A stretch of 64,000 bases of DNA from Candidatus Gastranaerophilales bacterium HUM_9 (GCA_002103075.1 DABG01000018.1:280515-344514); one strand, 5' to 3'; shown: positions 44,047-52,490, counted from the stretch's first letter. A program made the numbers and translations. The notes: generated by a model from the sequence alone, not told the origin.

Positions 44047-44513
44047 TTTTGCGTGTTAAGGGTATCCTGAAATAAGTTAATGGTGATTAAAACTAAATAA
44101 TAACAGTCATTGCGAACGATTGAACGGTTTTGGAAGTGTTAAGTGTGGCAATCCATAAACTAACGGTTCTGCATACATAAAAAACTTTTTCTGGATTACC
44201 ACGTCGCTTTGTTCCTCGTAATGACGTGTAAAAATATTTTTTTTGAGACCCTGAAACGAGTTCAGGGTGACTAAAACTAAATAATAACAGTCATTCCGAA
44301 TTGCGAATTTTGTGTAGAGTGAGGACGCAGTCCGAAACTCGAAGTGGCACGGAGCATAGCGAATAGAATTTGCAAAGCAAATAAAATGAGCGACTGCGTA
44401 GTGTGAAACAATAATTCAAGACCGTTTCGGAATCCCTGTAAACATTTGTTATTTACTAATAAAAATTTATATAAAATAATCACACTATAAATAAGGAATA
44501 TATTTTAAATTAA
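44047..44513. repeat. Repeat block between dnaN and the UvrD-type gene
   Basis: Gene-free. Holds an inverted copy of the composite unit seen at 2.1 and 32.6 kb (CATTGCGAACGATTGAACGG ... GGCAATCCATAAACTAACGG ... GGATTACCACGTCGCTTTG ... TCGTAATGACG), a CCCTGAAACGAGTTCAGGG hairpin, and two CATTCCGAATTGCG/TTCGGAATCCCTG units. Confidence 0.7.
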
Positions 44514-46520
44514 CTAACTTTCGCATATATCCCATATTTCTAAAATATCAGTATCTATGTTATCTAAAAATCTTGATGGTTTTGTAAGTACCATATTTGT
44601 TGAATAATCGTACATATTGACAGGATAAGTTATATAGAGATTATTTTTCGCACGAGTGGTAGCAACATACATTAGTCTAAGTTCTTCATCAAGTTCTTCT
44701 GGTGAATTAAAAGAATAAGCAGAAGGAAATCTTCCATCAACTGCACCAATTATAAAAACGCTATCCCATTCTAAGCCTTTAGCAGAATGAATTGTAGATA
44801 TTGTTAAACATTCGTCTTTAATATTGTTTTTATACATTCCTTCAACACTTTTATCAGGTGGCTCAAGTGCTAAATCGCTTAAAAAATTTTCTAGTTTTGA
44901 ATATTGCGTTGATAAGTATTCAAAATGTTCAAGGTCTTTTTCACGTTTTTGATAGTCATCGTATTTGTCTTTTAATATAGGACGATAGTATTCGATAATT
45001 TCTCTTACTAAATCAGTCAATTTTTTGTTTGAGCTTTGTAGTTTTTTCAATATTTTAAACAACGGCTCTATTGATGTTGTCTTTTTTATAGGCAAAAGTT
45101 TTACATCAAATTCAGTATTGTTTTTTAGACTTGGTAAAACATTGTTCACTGTTTGAGTTCCGACTCCTTTTAATAACAAAAGAATACGACTCATACTTAC
45201 TTCATCATCAGGATTAAGTAATACTCTTAAATGAGCAATTATATCTTTTATGTGAGCTGTTTCCATAAACTTTGGACCACCAAATTTTTGAAATGGAATA
45301 GCTCTTTTAGAAAGCTCTATTTCTAAGTTAAATGACATTCTAGCATTTCTTGTAAGTACGCAAATATCGTTTAGTTCAACATCTTCATCTAATAACTCAA
45401 GCACTCTTTGACAAATAAAATCTGCTTCCATTTGACTGTCTTTTGCACAGATTAAAGCAGGTTTAGTGTCTGATTTTATATCAGAAAATAATGTTTTAGC
45501 ATATTTTTCTTTAGCTCTTGATATTATTGTATTTGTCAGTTCAAGAATATTTTGAGTACTTCTGTAGTTTTGTTCAAGCTTTATTATTTTAGTGTTTTCA
45601 AAAAGTTTAGGAAAATCCATTATATTTCTATAATTTGCTCCTCTAAAAGAATATATACTTTGAGCATCATCACCAACAGCCATAACATTGTTGTGTTCTT
45701 TGGCTAAAAGTTTTATTATATCTGCTTGTAGAGTGTTTGTATCTTGGTATTCATCAACCATTATGTATTTATATTGGTTAGACAATTTTTTTTGGATATT
45801 TTCGTGGTCTTCTAGTAAGAATTTTAGATATAATAATAAATCGTCATAATCCATAAGGGAATTTTCACGTTTATAGTTTACGTATGCTTTGTGTATTTCA
45901 ATTATTTGAGTTTCACAGTGAGCAAAATGTGAGAATTCATCAAGAATAATTTTTTTTGTTGGAATTTCCTTATTTACGCTCTTTGAATAAATTTCTAATA
46001 TAGTACCTTTTTTAGGAAATCTTTTATCTTTTTTAGGATAAAGTTTAGAAGTTATATGATTAATAACGTCTTCAGCGTCAGCACTATCCATAATGGTAAA
46101 ATTATTTTTAAGTCCTAAAATTTTTGAATATTTTCTTAAAATCATGTTAGCGAACGAGTGAAAAGTTCCGCCTGCAACGTTTTCACATCTATCATCGAGA
46201 ACAGCTGTTGCACGGTTAAGCATCTCAGCTGACGCTTTTTTTGTGAAGGTTAAAAGAAGTATGTTTTCTGGTTTAACTCCGTCTTCAATCAATCTTGCAA
46301 CACGGTATGTAAGTGTTTTTGTTTTACCAGAACCTGCACCTGCAATTACAAGTACTGCACCATCTTTTATTTTTACAGCTGATAATTGTTCTGGATTAAG
46401 CTCTTTTTCATAATCTATTTTGTATTGTGTTTCAGTTGTTGTACGTTTTTTTAGTACGTATTTTTTATGTGGTTTTACTTGTGTTGAATTATTTGATATA
46501 TTTTCAAGTTCTTTCTTCAT
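44514..46520 (-). CDS. UvrD/PcrA/Rep-type ATP-dependent DNA helicase
   Basis: SF1A 3'-5' helicase of repair and replication, 668 residues. Motif Q LNPEQLSAV, Walker A AGAGSGKTKTLTYRVA, motif Ia LLLTFTKKASAEM, Walker B YIMVDEYQDTN, motif III AVGDDAQSIYSFRGA, motif IV LEQNYRST, motif V TISTIHSAKGLEWDSVF, motif VI MYVATTRAKNNLYI. The length is slightly short for UvrD because of a short C-terminus. Likely leaderless (TATATT six bases before the ATG). Confidence 0.93.
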   Translation of the reverse strand: MKKELENISNNSTQVKPHKKYVLKKRTTTETQYKIDYEKELNPEQLSAVKIKDGAVLVIAGAGSGKTKTLTYRVARLIEDGVKPENILLLTFTKKASAEMLNRATAVLDDRCENVAGGTFHSFANMILRKYSKILGLKNNFTIMDSADAEDVINHITSKLYPKKDKRFPKKGTILEIYSKSVNKEIPTKKIILDEFSHFAHCETQIIEIHKAYVNYKRENSLMDYDDLLLYLKFLLEDHENIQKKLSNQYKYIMVDEYQDTNTLQADIIKLLAKEHNNVMAVGDDAQSIYSFRGANYRNIMDFPKLFENTKIIKLEQNYRSTQNILELTNTIISRAKEKYAKTLFSDIKSDTKPALICAKDSQMEADFICQRVLELLDEDVELNDICVLTRNARMSFNLEIELSKRAIPFQKFGGPKFMETAHIKDIIAHLRVLLNPDDEVSMSRILLLLKGVGTQTVNNVLPSLKNNTEFDVKLLPIKKTTSIEPLFKILKKLQSSNKKLTDLVREIIEYYRPILKDKYDDYQKREKDLEHFEYLSTQYSKLENFLSDLALEPPDKSVEGMYKNNIKDECLTISTIHSAKGLEWDSVFIIGAVDGRFPSAYSFNSPEELDEELRLMYVATTRAKNNLYITYPVNMYDYSTNMVLTKPSRFLDNIDTDILEIWDICES

Positions 46521-46532
46521 AGTATTAATATA
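46518..46532 (-). promoter_or_regulatory. Putative leaderless promoter of the UvrD-type gene
   Basis: Minus strand: TATATT, AATACT, ATG, no Shine-Dalgarno. A CCCTGAA/TTCAGGG hairpin overlaps the -35 zone. Confidence 0.5.
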
Positions 46533-46536
46533 ACAT

Positions 46537-46559
46537 AACCCTGAATTATATTCAGGGTT
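46537..46559. other. Hairpin AACCCTGAA/TTCAGGGTT between two minus-strand genes
   Basis: A 9-bp perfect stem with a 5-nt AT loop, downstream of the Na/Pi cotransporter gene and upstream of the helicase start. It may end the cotransporter transcript although the T tract is poor. Confidence 0.5.
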
Positions 46560-46588
46560 ATTAAAATTTTTGATATTTTTATTATAAA

Positions 46589-48358
46589 CTATTTTTGGTC
46601 AACAAGTGGATATTTAGCTTTGAATTCATCATATTTTCTGCTGAATTCAACATTCTCCATTGAACGCATTCTGTTTATAAGTTCGTGTTTTTCTAATGCA
46701 CCTTCTTTAATTTGAAGAACAGATGTTGCGATGTTTGAACAGTGATCAGAAATACGTTCTAAATCGTTGAATAAATCAGAAACCATTAAATCTAATTCAA
46801 TAGTACAAACACCGTTTTGTAGACGTTTAATGTGACGTTTTTTAGATTTTCTGATTAGTCTATCAACAACTTGTTCAAGTGGTTCAACATCTAATGCAAG
46901 AACTTCATCTGAATTTTTGTATGCTGTAATAGCAAGTTTAAGAACATCAAGAACAGCGTATACAATAACTTTTATATCTTGAACAGCAGGTTCAGAGAAC
47001 TGTAGTTTCTTTTCGTTCATTCTTTGAGCTAGAGCCAAAATACTTGCTGCGTGGTCACCAATTCTTTCAAAATCACCTATGTTTAATAATAATCTACCAA
47101 TAGAAGTACTTGCTTCTTCTGACATATCTTTATTTGATGCTTTTATTAAGAATGTTTCCAATTTATCTTCATACATATCAATTCTTTTTTCGTTTTGTGT
47201 AACAACTTCTGCTTTTCTTGTTTCAAAACGCTTCAAAAGTTTTGTTGCATAAATAACATTTCTTTCAACAACAGAAGACATTTTAACTGTTTGGTTGAAA
47301 CATTCTGAGATAGCGAAATCAGGTGAAAGCAATAATCTTTCATCAAGGATAACACGTTCTCTATCTTCTTTACCTTTAGATTTGATAACAAAGTTTGCAA
47401 TTTTTTCAAGTTGTTTAATAAATGGGAACAACATAATTGTTGTTGTTATGTTGAATACAGAGTGAACAACAGCAATCATAGCTGGGTTAATGCTTTCGTT
47501 AACAAATTTAAGATGGAAAATAGCATTAAATCCTAGATAGAAAGCTAAGAAAACTATTGTACCTATTATGTTGAATGAAACGTGAACAACAGCAACTTTT
47601 CTAGCGTTAGCATTTACACCAATACTAGAGATGAAAGCTGTTATACAAGTACCTATGTTTTGACCCATAATGATTGGTAAAGCCATGCCATAAGTAACAT
47701 TACCAGTCATAGATAATGCTTGAAGGATACCAACAGATGCTGCAGAACTTTGGATAACTGCAGTTATAACCGTACCAACAGCAAGTCCTAAAATTGGGTT
47801 TTTGAAAGCCAACATATATTGTTGGAAATTAGGGTCGTTTGCTAAAGGTGTCATTGAACCTGCCATAAGTTGCATACCATACATTAATACGGCAAATCCA
47901 ACCATAACTCGACCGATATCTTGTCTACGCATTTTTTTTGAGCCAATAATCATTATTATACCGAATAATGCAAGAAGTGGACAGAATGATTCAGGTTTGA
48001 ATATTCTAACCCAGAAGTTATCTGACTGGATACCAGCTAAACTCAAAATCCATGCTGTTATTGTAGTACCAATATTAGACCCCATAATAACACCAATGGC
48101 CTGAGTTAACTTCATAATTCCTGAATTAACCAGACCAACTAACATAACTGTAACAGCAGATGAACTTTGAATAAGAGCGGTTATACCTGCACCTAGAACT
48201 AAACCTTTTAAGGGGTTTGAGGTCATAACCTTCAGCAATTTCTCAAGTTTACCTCCTGCAATTTTTTCTAGTCCTGACGACATTACTAATATCCCATATA
48301 GGAAGAATGCTAGTCCTCCACATAGGGTGAATATCGAAAATACATCGAATTTTTCCAT
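46589..48358 (-). CDS. Na/Pi cotransporter family protein with C-terminal PhoU-like domain
   Basis: Phosphate:Na+ symporter, about 589 residues. The repeated QSSS motif is in LIQSSSAVTVMLVGLV and VIQSSAASVGILQAL. GSNIGTTITAW and GQNIGTCITAF are the paired family signatures. The last 230 residues are PhoU-like helices (LLNIGDFERIGDHAASI and DLFNDLERISDHCSNIA). I take the ATG at 48358 with GGAGAG before it; a TTG at 48370 is also in frame. No other pho gene is adjacent. Confidence 0.93.
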   Translation of the reverse strand: MEKFDVFSIFTLCGGLAFFLYGILVMSSGLEKIAGGKLEKLLKVMTSNPLKGLVLGAGITALIQSSSAVTVMLVGLVNSGIMKLTQAIGVIMGSNIGTTITAWILSLAGIQSDNFWVRIFKPESFCPLLALFGIIMIIGSKKMRRQDIGRVMVGFAVLMYGMQLMAGSMTPLANDPNFQQYMLAFKNPILGLAVGTVITAVIQSSAASVGILQALSMTGNVTYGMALPIIMGQNIGTCITAFISSIGVNANARKVAVVHVSFNIIGTIVFLAFYLGFNAIFHLKFVNESINPAMIAVVHSVFNITTTIMLFPFIKQLEKIANFVIKSKGKEDRERVILDERLLLSPDFAISECFNQTVKMSSVVERNVIYATKLLKRFETRKAEVVTQNEKRIDMYEDKLETFLIKASNKDMSEEASTSIGRLLLNIGDFERIGDHAASILALAQRMNEKKLQFSEPAVQDIKVIVYAVLDVLKLAITAYKNSDEVLALDVEPLEQVVDRLIRKSKKRHIKRLQNGVCTIELDLMVSDLFNDLERISDHCSNIATSVLQIKEGALEKHELINRMRSMENVEFSRKYDEFKAKYPLVDQK

Positions 48359-48480
48359 AAATCTCTCCAATACTTATATTCTATTTATTTGTTGATTATA
48401 TTTTTATAATATCATTAACAAAAAATCTGTGAATAATATATATAGTGTATTGTAAATTTATGTTACTAAAATAAACAGAC

Positions 48481-48507
48481 CAAAAAGAGATACAAGGCTG
48501 TATCTCT
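48481..48507 (-). terminator. Terminator of rpmH
   Basis: AGAGATACA, short loop, TGTATCTCT: a 9-bp stem followed by TTTTTG on the minus strand, just after the rpmH stop. Confidence 0.85.
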
Positions 48508-48536
48508 CTATGTATAAAAATTTTTATGACAAAAAA

Positions 48537-48689
48537 TTAAGCTCTATTTTTTGCTTCAATAGCTAATTTATGTCTACCTTTAGCACGACGTCTGTTGATA
48601 ACTTCTTGTCCACCTGGAGTAGCCATTCTTGCTCTGAAACCACTAACTCTTTGTCTTTTTACTTTTGTTCCTTCTAGTGTACGTCTCAT
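48537..48689 (-). CDS. rpmH: 50S ribosomal protein L34
   Basis: 50 residues, read by hand on the minus strand: starts MRRTLEGTKVKRQRVSG, has FRARMATPGGQEVINRRRAKG and ends KNRA. This matches L34, which normally begins M(K)RT and contains GFR.RM.T..G...ini.RRA.GR..L. Basic and very short. Upstream AAGGAAAT serves as ribosome-binding site. rnpA, the usual neighbour downstream, is absent; a terminator follows at once. rpmH often lies close to oriC. Confidence 0.95.
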   Translation of the reverse strand: MRRTLEGTKVKRQRVSGFRARMATPGGQEVINRRRAKGRHKLAIEAKNRA

Positions 48690-48777
48690 TTTTTTATTTC
48701 CTTTTTTGTATTTTTAGTATTATACTTGTATATGTTATATAAAACAAGTTTAATAGTCAACATGAAGGTTAAATAAT

Positions 48778-49584
48778 ATGAACAAAAAAATTGGATTTAT
48801 TGGTTGTGGAAAGATGGCAAGTGCAATTATCGGTGGTGTAATCGCATCAAATTATTTGCCAAAAGAAAATATTATGGCTGCTGAGATTAGTGAAGAAAAA
48901 GCTTCTGAAAAATCAAAAGAGCTTGGTATAAAGGTTATTACAGATAATAACGAATTAGTTAATTCTGTTGATGTAGTTTTTGTTGCAACTACTCCAAATT
49001 TTGTGGAAGGTGTTTTAAATGGTATTAAATCATCTGTGACAAAAGATAAATTGGTTGTATCAATCGCAGCAGGTGTTACGACAAGATTTATAGAAAGTAT
49101 TTTAGGTAGTGATAAAAGAGTTGTAAGAGTAATGCCTAATACTCCAGCTTTGGTTTTAGAAGGTATGAGTGGCGTTGCAGGTGGAACAATAGCAACAGAA
49201 GAAGATGTCCAAGCTGTTGTTGAACTTCTTTCTAATATTGGTAAAGCGATAGAAGTTACAGAGGAACAACTTGATATTGTTACAGCTATATCTGGTTCTG
49301 GACCAGCTTTTTATTATAAGGTTATAAATGATATTGCAAGAGCTGGTGAAAAAATGGGCATGGATTATGAAAAGGCTTTGACTTTGAGTATTCAGACTGC
49401 TATCGGTTCAGCTAAGATGCTTTTATCAAGCGATAAATCAGCAGAAGATTTGATTGCAAGCGTTGCTACAAAGGGTGGTTGTACAAGAGTTGGTGTTGAT
49501 TATATGGAAGAAGTTGACACAGCTGATATGTTCTATAATTTGATAGAAAAAACTGCTGAAAAAGCGCATGCACTAGGAAAATAA
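48778..49584 (+). CDS. proC: Pyrroline-5-carboxylate reductase
   Basis: Last step of proline synthesis, reduces P5C to proline with NAD(P)H. 268 residues. Rossmann start GFIGCGKMASAIIGGV, then VRVMPNTPALVLEGMSGVAGG, and the substrate site AISGSGPAFYYKVINDIARAGEKMGM with the closing VATKGGCTRVGVDYMEE. AAGG in front of the ATG. tmk follows 17 bp downstream in the same direction. Confidence 0.96.
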   Translation: MNKKIGFIGCGKMASAIIGGVIASNYLPKENIMAAEISEEKASEKSKELGIKVITDNNELVNSVDVVFVATTPNFVEGVLNGIKSSVTKDKLVVSIAAGVTTRFIESILGSDKRVVRVMPNTPALVLEGMSGVAGGTIATEEDVQAVVELLSNIGKAIEVTEEQLDIVTAISGSGPAFYYKVINDIARAGEKMGMDYEKALTLSIQTAIGSAKMLLSSDKSAEDLIASVATKGGCTRVGVDYMEEVDTADMFYNLIEKTAEKAHALGK

Positions 49585-49600
49585 TAATAGGAAATAATTA

Positions 49601-50212
49601 ATGAAAAAAGGTTTGTTTATAACATTTGAGGGTACAGATGGTTGTGGAAAGACAACTCAGATTGAGCTTTTAAAAAGATATCTTGAAGAAAAAGGATATA
49701 AGGTAGTTTTAACACGTGAACCTGGAGCTAAGGGTTTGGGTGAAAAACTTCGTGAGATATTGCTCAATTATGATGGTGATGTATCTTCAAATTGTGAATC
49801 TTTTTTGTTTTTAGCTGATAGAGCGCAACATATTGATATGTTGATTAAGCCTGCGATTGAACGTGGTGAAGTAGTGCTTTGTGATAGACATACTGATTCT
49901 ACGGTTGCATATCAGGGTTATGGTAGAGGTTTGGACTTGAACCAAATTAAAATGCTTAATGATATAGCGACAAATGGGGTTAAACCTGATATGACATTTG
50001 TTTTTGATATAGATATTGAAACAGCACAAAAACGTGTTGGAAAAACAAAAGATAGAATGGAATCAGCAGGGATTGAGTTCTTCAAACGAGTAAGACAAGG
50101 ATATTTGGAGATTGCAAAATCTGAACCTGAACGTGTGAAGGTGCTTGATGCCACACAAACGATTGAAACTATAGCTAATCAGGTTAAAGAGTATATTGAT
50201 ACAAAGTTGTAA
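49601..50212 (+). CDS. tmk: Thymidylate kinase
   Basis: Phosphorylates dTMP to dTDP. 203 residues. P-loop FEGTDGCGKTTQIELL, the DR(H/Y) motif LCDRHTDSTVAYQGYGRGL, and the lid AQKRVGKTKDRMESAGIEFF. AREPG-type region reads TREPGAKGLGEKLRE. The gene is probably co-transcribed with proC. A repeat block follows. Confidence 0.95.
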   Translation: MKKGLFITFEGTDGCGKTTQIELLKRYLEEKGYKVVLTREPGAKGLGEKLREILLNYDGDVSSNCESFLFLADRAQHIDMLIKPAIERGEVVLCDRHTDSTVAYQGYGRGLDLNQIKMLNDIATNGVKPDMTFVFDIDIETAQKRVGKTKDRMESAGIEFFKRVRQGYLEIAKSEPERVKVLDATQTIETIANQVKEYIDTKL

Positions 50213-50252
50213 GAGATTTACTGCAATCCATAAATCAACGGTTTAGTAAATT

Positions 50253-50276
50253 GTAGGTTGGGGTTTCCACCCCAAC
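50253..50276. repeat. REP-like palindrome, copy 8
   Basis: GTAG then GTTGGGGT, loop TTCC, ACCCCAAC. Confidence 0.85.
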
Positions 50277-50313
50277 AAAAAATGTTTAGGGAGGATCCTT
50301 CGGTCGTTGCACT

Positions 50314-50426
50314 CTGCGGTCGCGTTAAACGGCAACGTTCACGTTTGCAGGCAAAAGTGTGATTTTGCCTGACGCACGTTTCACTCTCGCTTTGCTCGTG
50401 CCTCTGCTCCCTTGGCTCTGGATGAC
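50314..50426 (-). repeat. 113-bp dispersed repeat, copy B (inverted)
   Basis: Its reverse complement follows 30203-30315 base for base apart from a few changes (e.g. the hairpin loop AATCACAC against AATAACAT). The arms of the CAGGCAAAA hairpin are unchanged. Confidence 0.85.
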
Positions 50427-50520
50427 GTCAAAACAATATAATCCGTCCGAATGATTCAACTGTTTGCAATGTATTAAGTGTGACAATTCAGAACCCATGC
50501 AAAGAATTATAAATTTAAAA

Positions 50521-50976
50521 TTAAGAATTCAACTCAAGTCTTTTTATAGTTAAAATATCTTTAATTAATCCTATAATTATTAGCAAACAGAAAATAGTGA
50601 AAAGTATAGGAAAAACAATAATATATAGCCAAATATAACTTCCACCCAAAACAAAAGTACAAAACATTAAACCAAGTAAATTACAACAAAATACAAAAGG
50701 ATATATTATAAAATTTAAAATTGTAACTTTTTTTGTTAATTTAAAAGATGTTATTAAATAAAATATAAACATTGGAAAATTAAATAATATGTAAAAAGGG
50801 ATAGCTTTTTTATCAGGAGATAAGCCTTCTGAAAAGAAATTATATTCTGTAAAAAACTTTGAAATTGTCATAATATAAGAACAGTAAAAAATAGATAATA
50901 AAAATACTTTAAGATATAAAATTTTATTCTTATTTAATAGAATAATAAATTTGTTCCAATATAGTTTTAAATTCAT
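50521..50976 (-). CDS. Hypothetical four-span membrane protein
   Basis: 151 residues, strongly hydrophobic with about four spans (LKVFLLSIFYCSYIM, FYILFNFPMFIFYLI, FIIYPFVFCCNLLGLMFCTFV, LYIIVFPILFTIFCLLIIIGLI) and a basic N-terminus. No known family. It has a good leaderless promoter pattern. Divergent from the LprI-like lipoprotein gene, with which it may share an accessory cluster. Codon use is even more AT-rich than the neighbouring housekeeping genes. Confidence 0.65.
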   Translation of the reverse strand: MNLKLYWNKFIILLNKNKILYLKVFLLSIFYCSYIMTISKFFTEYNFFSEGLSPDKKAIPFYILFNFPMFIFYLITSFKLTKKVTILNFIIYPFVFCCNLLGLMFCTFVLGGSYIWLYIIVFPILFTIFCLLIIIGLIKDILTIKRLELNS

Positions 50977-50988
50977 AGGCTTAGTATA
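50974..50988 (-). promoter_or_regulatory. Putative leaderless promoter of the membrane protein gene
   Basis: Minus strand: TATACT, AAGCCT, ATG. TTGTCA (5 of 6) lies 17 bp upstream of the -10. Confidence 0.6.
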
Positions 50989-51068
50989 CCAATTTTGGAT
51001 ACCTTTGACAATATAAATATATAATATTAAAAATTCATTAATTATTTTGTATATAAATAAAAATTTTA

Positions 51069-51083
51069 TATAATTATTTTATG
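51069..51083 (+). promoter_or_regulatory. Putative leaderless promoter of the LprI-like gene
   Basis: TATAAT, TATTTT, ATG, with TTGTAT 17 bp upstream. No Shine-Dalgarno. Confidence 0.55.
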
Positions 51084-51476
51084 AATAAATTTATATACTT
51101 AATTCTTTTGATTTCAATATTTATAAGTGGTTGTACATTTAATTTTTCACGAGAATCAAATTTTAATATCCAATCTAAAAATTTTTCTAATCAATCAATG
51201 AATAATGATGTAATACAATCCATTAATTTTTGGGACAAAGAAATTAAAAAGAATTTATTATTATTAAAAAACATTACCTCAAAAGAAGATTATGACAAAA
51301 TAATGGAATCCCAAAAGCAATGGGAAATATATAAAAATAATGAATTCATTGTATATAATTTAATTCAAAAAAAACAAGGTACAATGTTTCAAAGTCTGGC
51401 TATAAATTTTGAATGTGAATTAGTTAAAACTAGAGCATTAGAACTTAGACATTTGTATCATAGTTTGAAAAATTAA
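51081..51476 (+). CDS. LprI-like (DUF1311) lipoprotein, putative lysozyme inhibitor
   Basis: 131 residues. Lipoprotein signal peptide with lipobox FISGC (Cys18). The mature domain shows the LprI/DUF1311 spacing: SQKQWEIYKNNEF, a Gly-containing turn (KKQGTMFQSLA), a single Cys, then LVKTRALELRHLY. LprI proteins inhibit lysozyme from the periplasmic face. The gene directly upstream of a GH108 lysozyme makes this role attractive, but homology is by short pattern. The second Cys pair typical of the family is not complete. Confidence 0.6.
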   Translation: MNKFIYLILLISIFISGCTFNFSRESNFNIQSKNFSNQSMNNDVIQSINFWDKEIKKNLLLLKNITSKEDYDKIMESQKQWEIYKNNEFIVYNLIQKKQGTMFQSLAINFECELVKTRALELRHLYHSLKN

Positions 51477-51507
51477 TATATAAATATTTTATGTTGGGAG
51501 GTCCATT

Positions 51508-51966
51508 TTGGCAAATTATAATGATTATATTAAAATGTTGAATTTTATTTTAAATATGGAAGGTGGATATGTAAATAATTCATTTGATAAAGGTGGTGAA
51601 ACAAATAAAGGAATAACAAAAATCACTTATGATAATTACAGAAAAAGTAAAAATTTACCATTAAAGAGTGTAAAAAATATTGATAATAGTGAAATACAAG
51701 AAATATATTATAATAATTATTATATAGCTTCCGGAGCAAATAATATAGATGACCCTAAATTAGCACTTTATGTTTTTGATACAGCTGTAAATATGGGGGT
51801 TTCTGTTGCAAAAAAATTATTACAAGAATCAAATGGCGATATAAATGAATATGAAAAATTAAGAAGAGAAAAATATCAAAAATATGTTAATTTTGATGCT
51901 TCTCAGGGAAGGTTCTTACAGGGGTGGAATAACAGAGTTGATAAATTAAAACTGTATGCATTATAA
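51508..51966 (+). CDS. GH108-type lysozyme (endolysin/N-acetylmuramidase)
   Basis: 152 residues, near full family length. The catalytic Glu18 sits in NMEGGYVNNSFDKGGETNKGIT, the family's EGGYxxDpxDkGGpTnyGIT signature. The rest is YDTAVNMG-like (FDTAVNMGVSVAKKLLQ) and the closing peptidoglycan-binding-3-like FLQGWNNRVDKL. It cleaves peptidoglycan. No signal peptide, so it is either a holin-dependent lysin or an effector. Start is a TTG at 51508 with GGGAGG. GH108 enzymes are mostly phage-derived. Confidence 0.85.
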   Translation: MANYNDYIKMLNFILNMEGGYVNNSFDKGGETNKGITKITYDNYRKSKNLPLKSVKNIDNSEIQEIYYNNYYIASGANNIDDPKLALYVFDTAVNMGVSVAKKLLQESNGDINEYEKLRREKYQKYVNFDASQGRFLQGWNNRVDKLKLYAL

Positions 51967-52008
51967 ACTTTTCCAGAAAACAATTTAAAGTATGATTTGA
52001 ATATAGAA

Positions 52009-52341
52009 ATGAATGTTGATAAGAATGGAAATTTTATAAATAATATAAATGAATTTTTAAATATTAAAATGTTTAAAAATAAATTTAAAAAAATAATTAA
52101 TAAATTTTTAAATAAAAAATTTGACAATTTAAGTTTTAATAATGAATGTACGGGTTCATACACGGTTAATGGTTATACTAGAAGTAATGGCACTAAAGTA
52201 AAAGAATATGTAAGAACCTGTGGGAAGCATAACAAAATGAGTATGGAAGAGCGCGCAAAAGGTCAAGCAAAATACAAAGGAAAAAGATTTCAGGATATAC
52301 CTGCGGATGAATTGGAAGAAGCTATAGGATATTTTGTATAA
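52009..52341 (+). CDS. Hypothetical protein with GYTRSNGTKVKEYVRT motif
   Basis: About 110 residues from the ATG at 52009 (a TTG at 51997 is also open). Very Asn/Lys-rich first half, then CTGSYTVNGYTRSNGTKV, a motif frequent in small secreted or phage-encoded proteins, and a C-terminal charged helix (MSMEERAKGQAKYKGKRFQDI). Cys pair flanks the motif. Function unknown; it follows the lysozyme gene by 43 bp and ends in a strong terminator, so it may belong to the same unit. Confidence 0.5.
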   Translation: MNVDKNGNFINNINEFLNIKMFKNKFKKIINKFLNKKFDNLSFNNECTGSYTVNGYTRSNGTKVKEYVRTCGKHNKMSMEERAKGQAKYKGKRFQDIPADELEEAIGYFV

Positions 52342-52344
52342 AAG

Positions 52345-52382
52345 TTTTGTCGTGTTCAATGAAATAGTTGAACACGACAAAA
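52345..52382 (+). terminator. Strong terminator / GTCGTGTTCAA inverted repeat, copy 2
   Basis: TTTTGTCGTGTTCAA pairs with TTGAACACGACAAAA over 15 bp with an 8-nt loop. The inner 11-bp arms equal those at 34581-34610. A GTCATTGCGAGCGATTAAACGG unit follows. Confidence 0.75.
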
Positions 52383-52490
52383 AACTGTACGTCATTGCGA
52401 GCGATTAAACGGTTTGCAATGTAATAAGTGCGATAATCCATAAATCAACGGTTTAGTAGTCACCTAGTAACTTTTAATTAAAACTCTACC

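Larger units (their letters stand above)
50213..50520. repeat. Repeat block after tmk
   Basis: 308 bp with no gene: an ATCCATAAATCAACGGTTTAG unit, a REP-like palindrome (50253-50276), the 113-bp repeat copy B (50314-50426), and a CGAATGATTCAACTGTTTGC unit. Confidence 0.75.
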
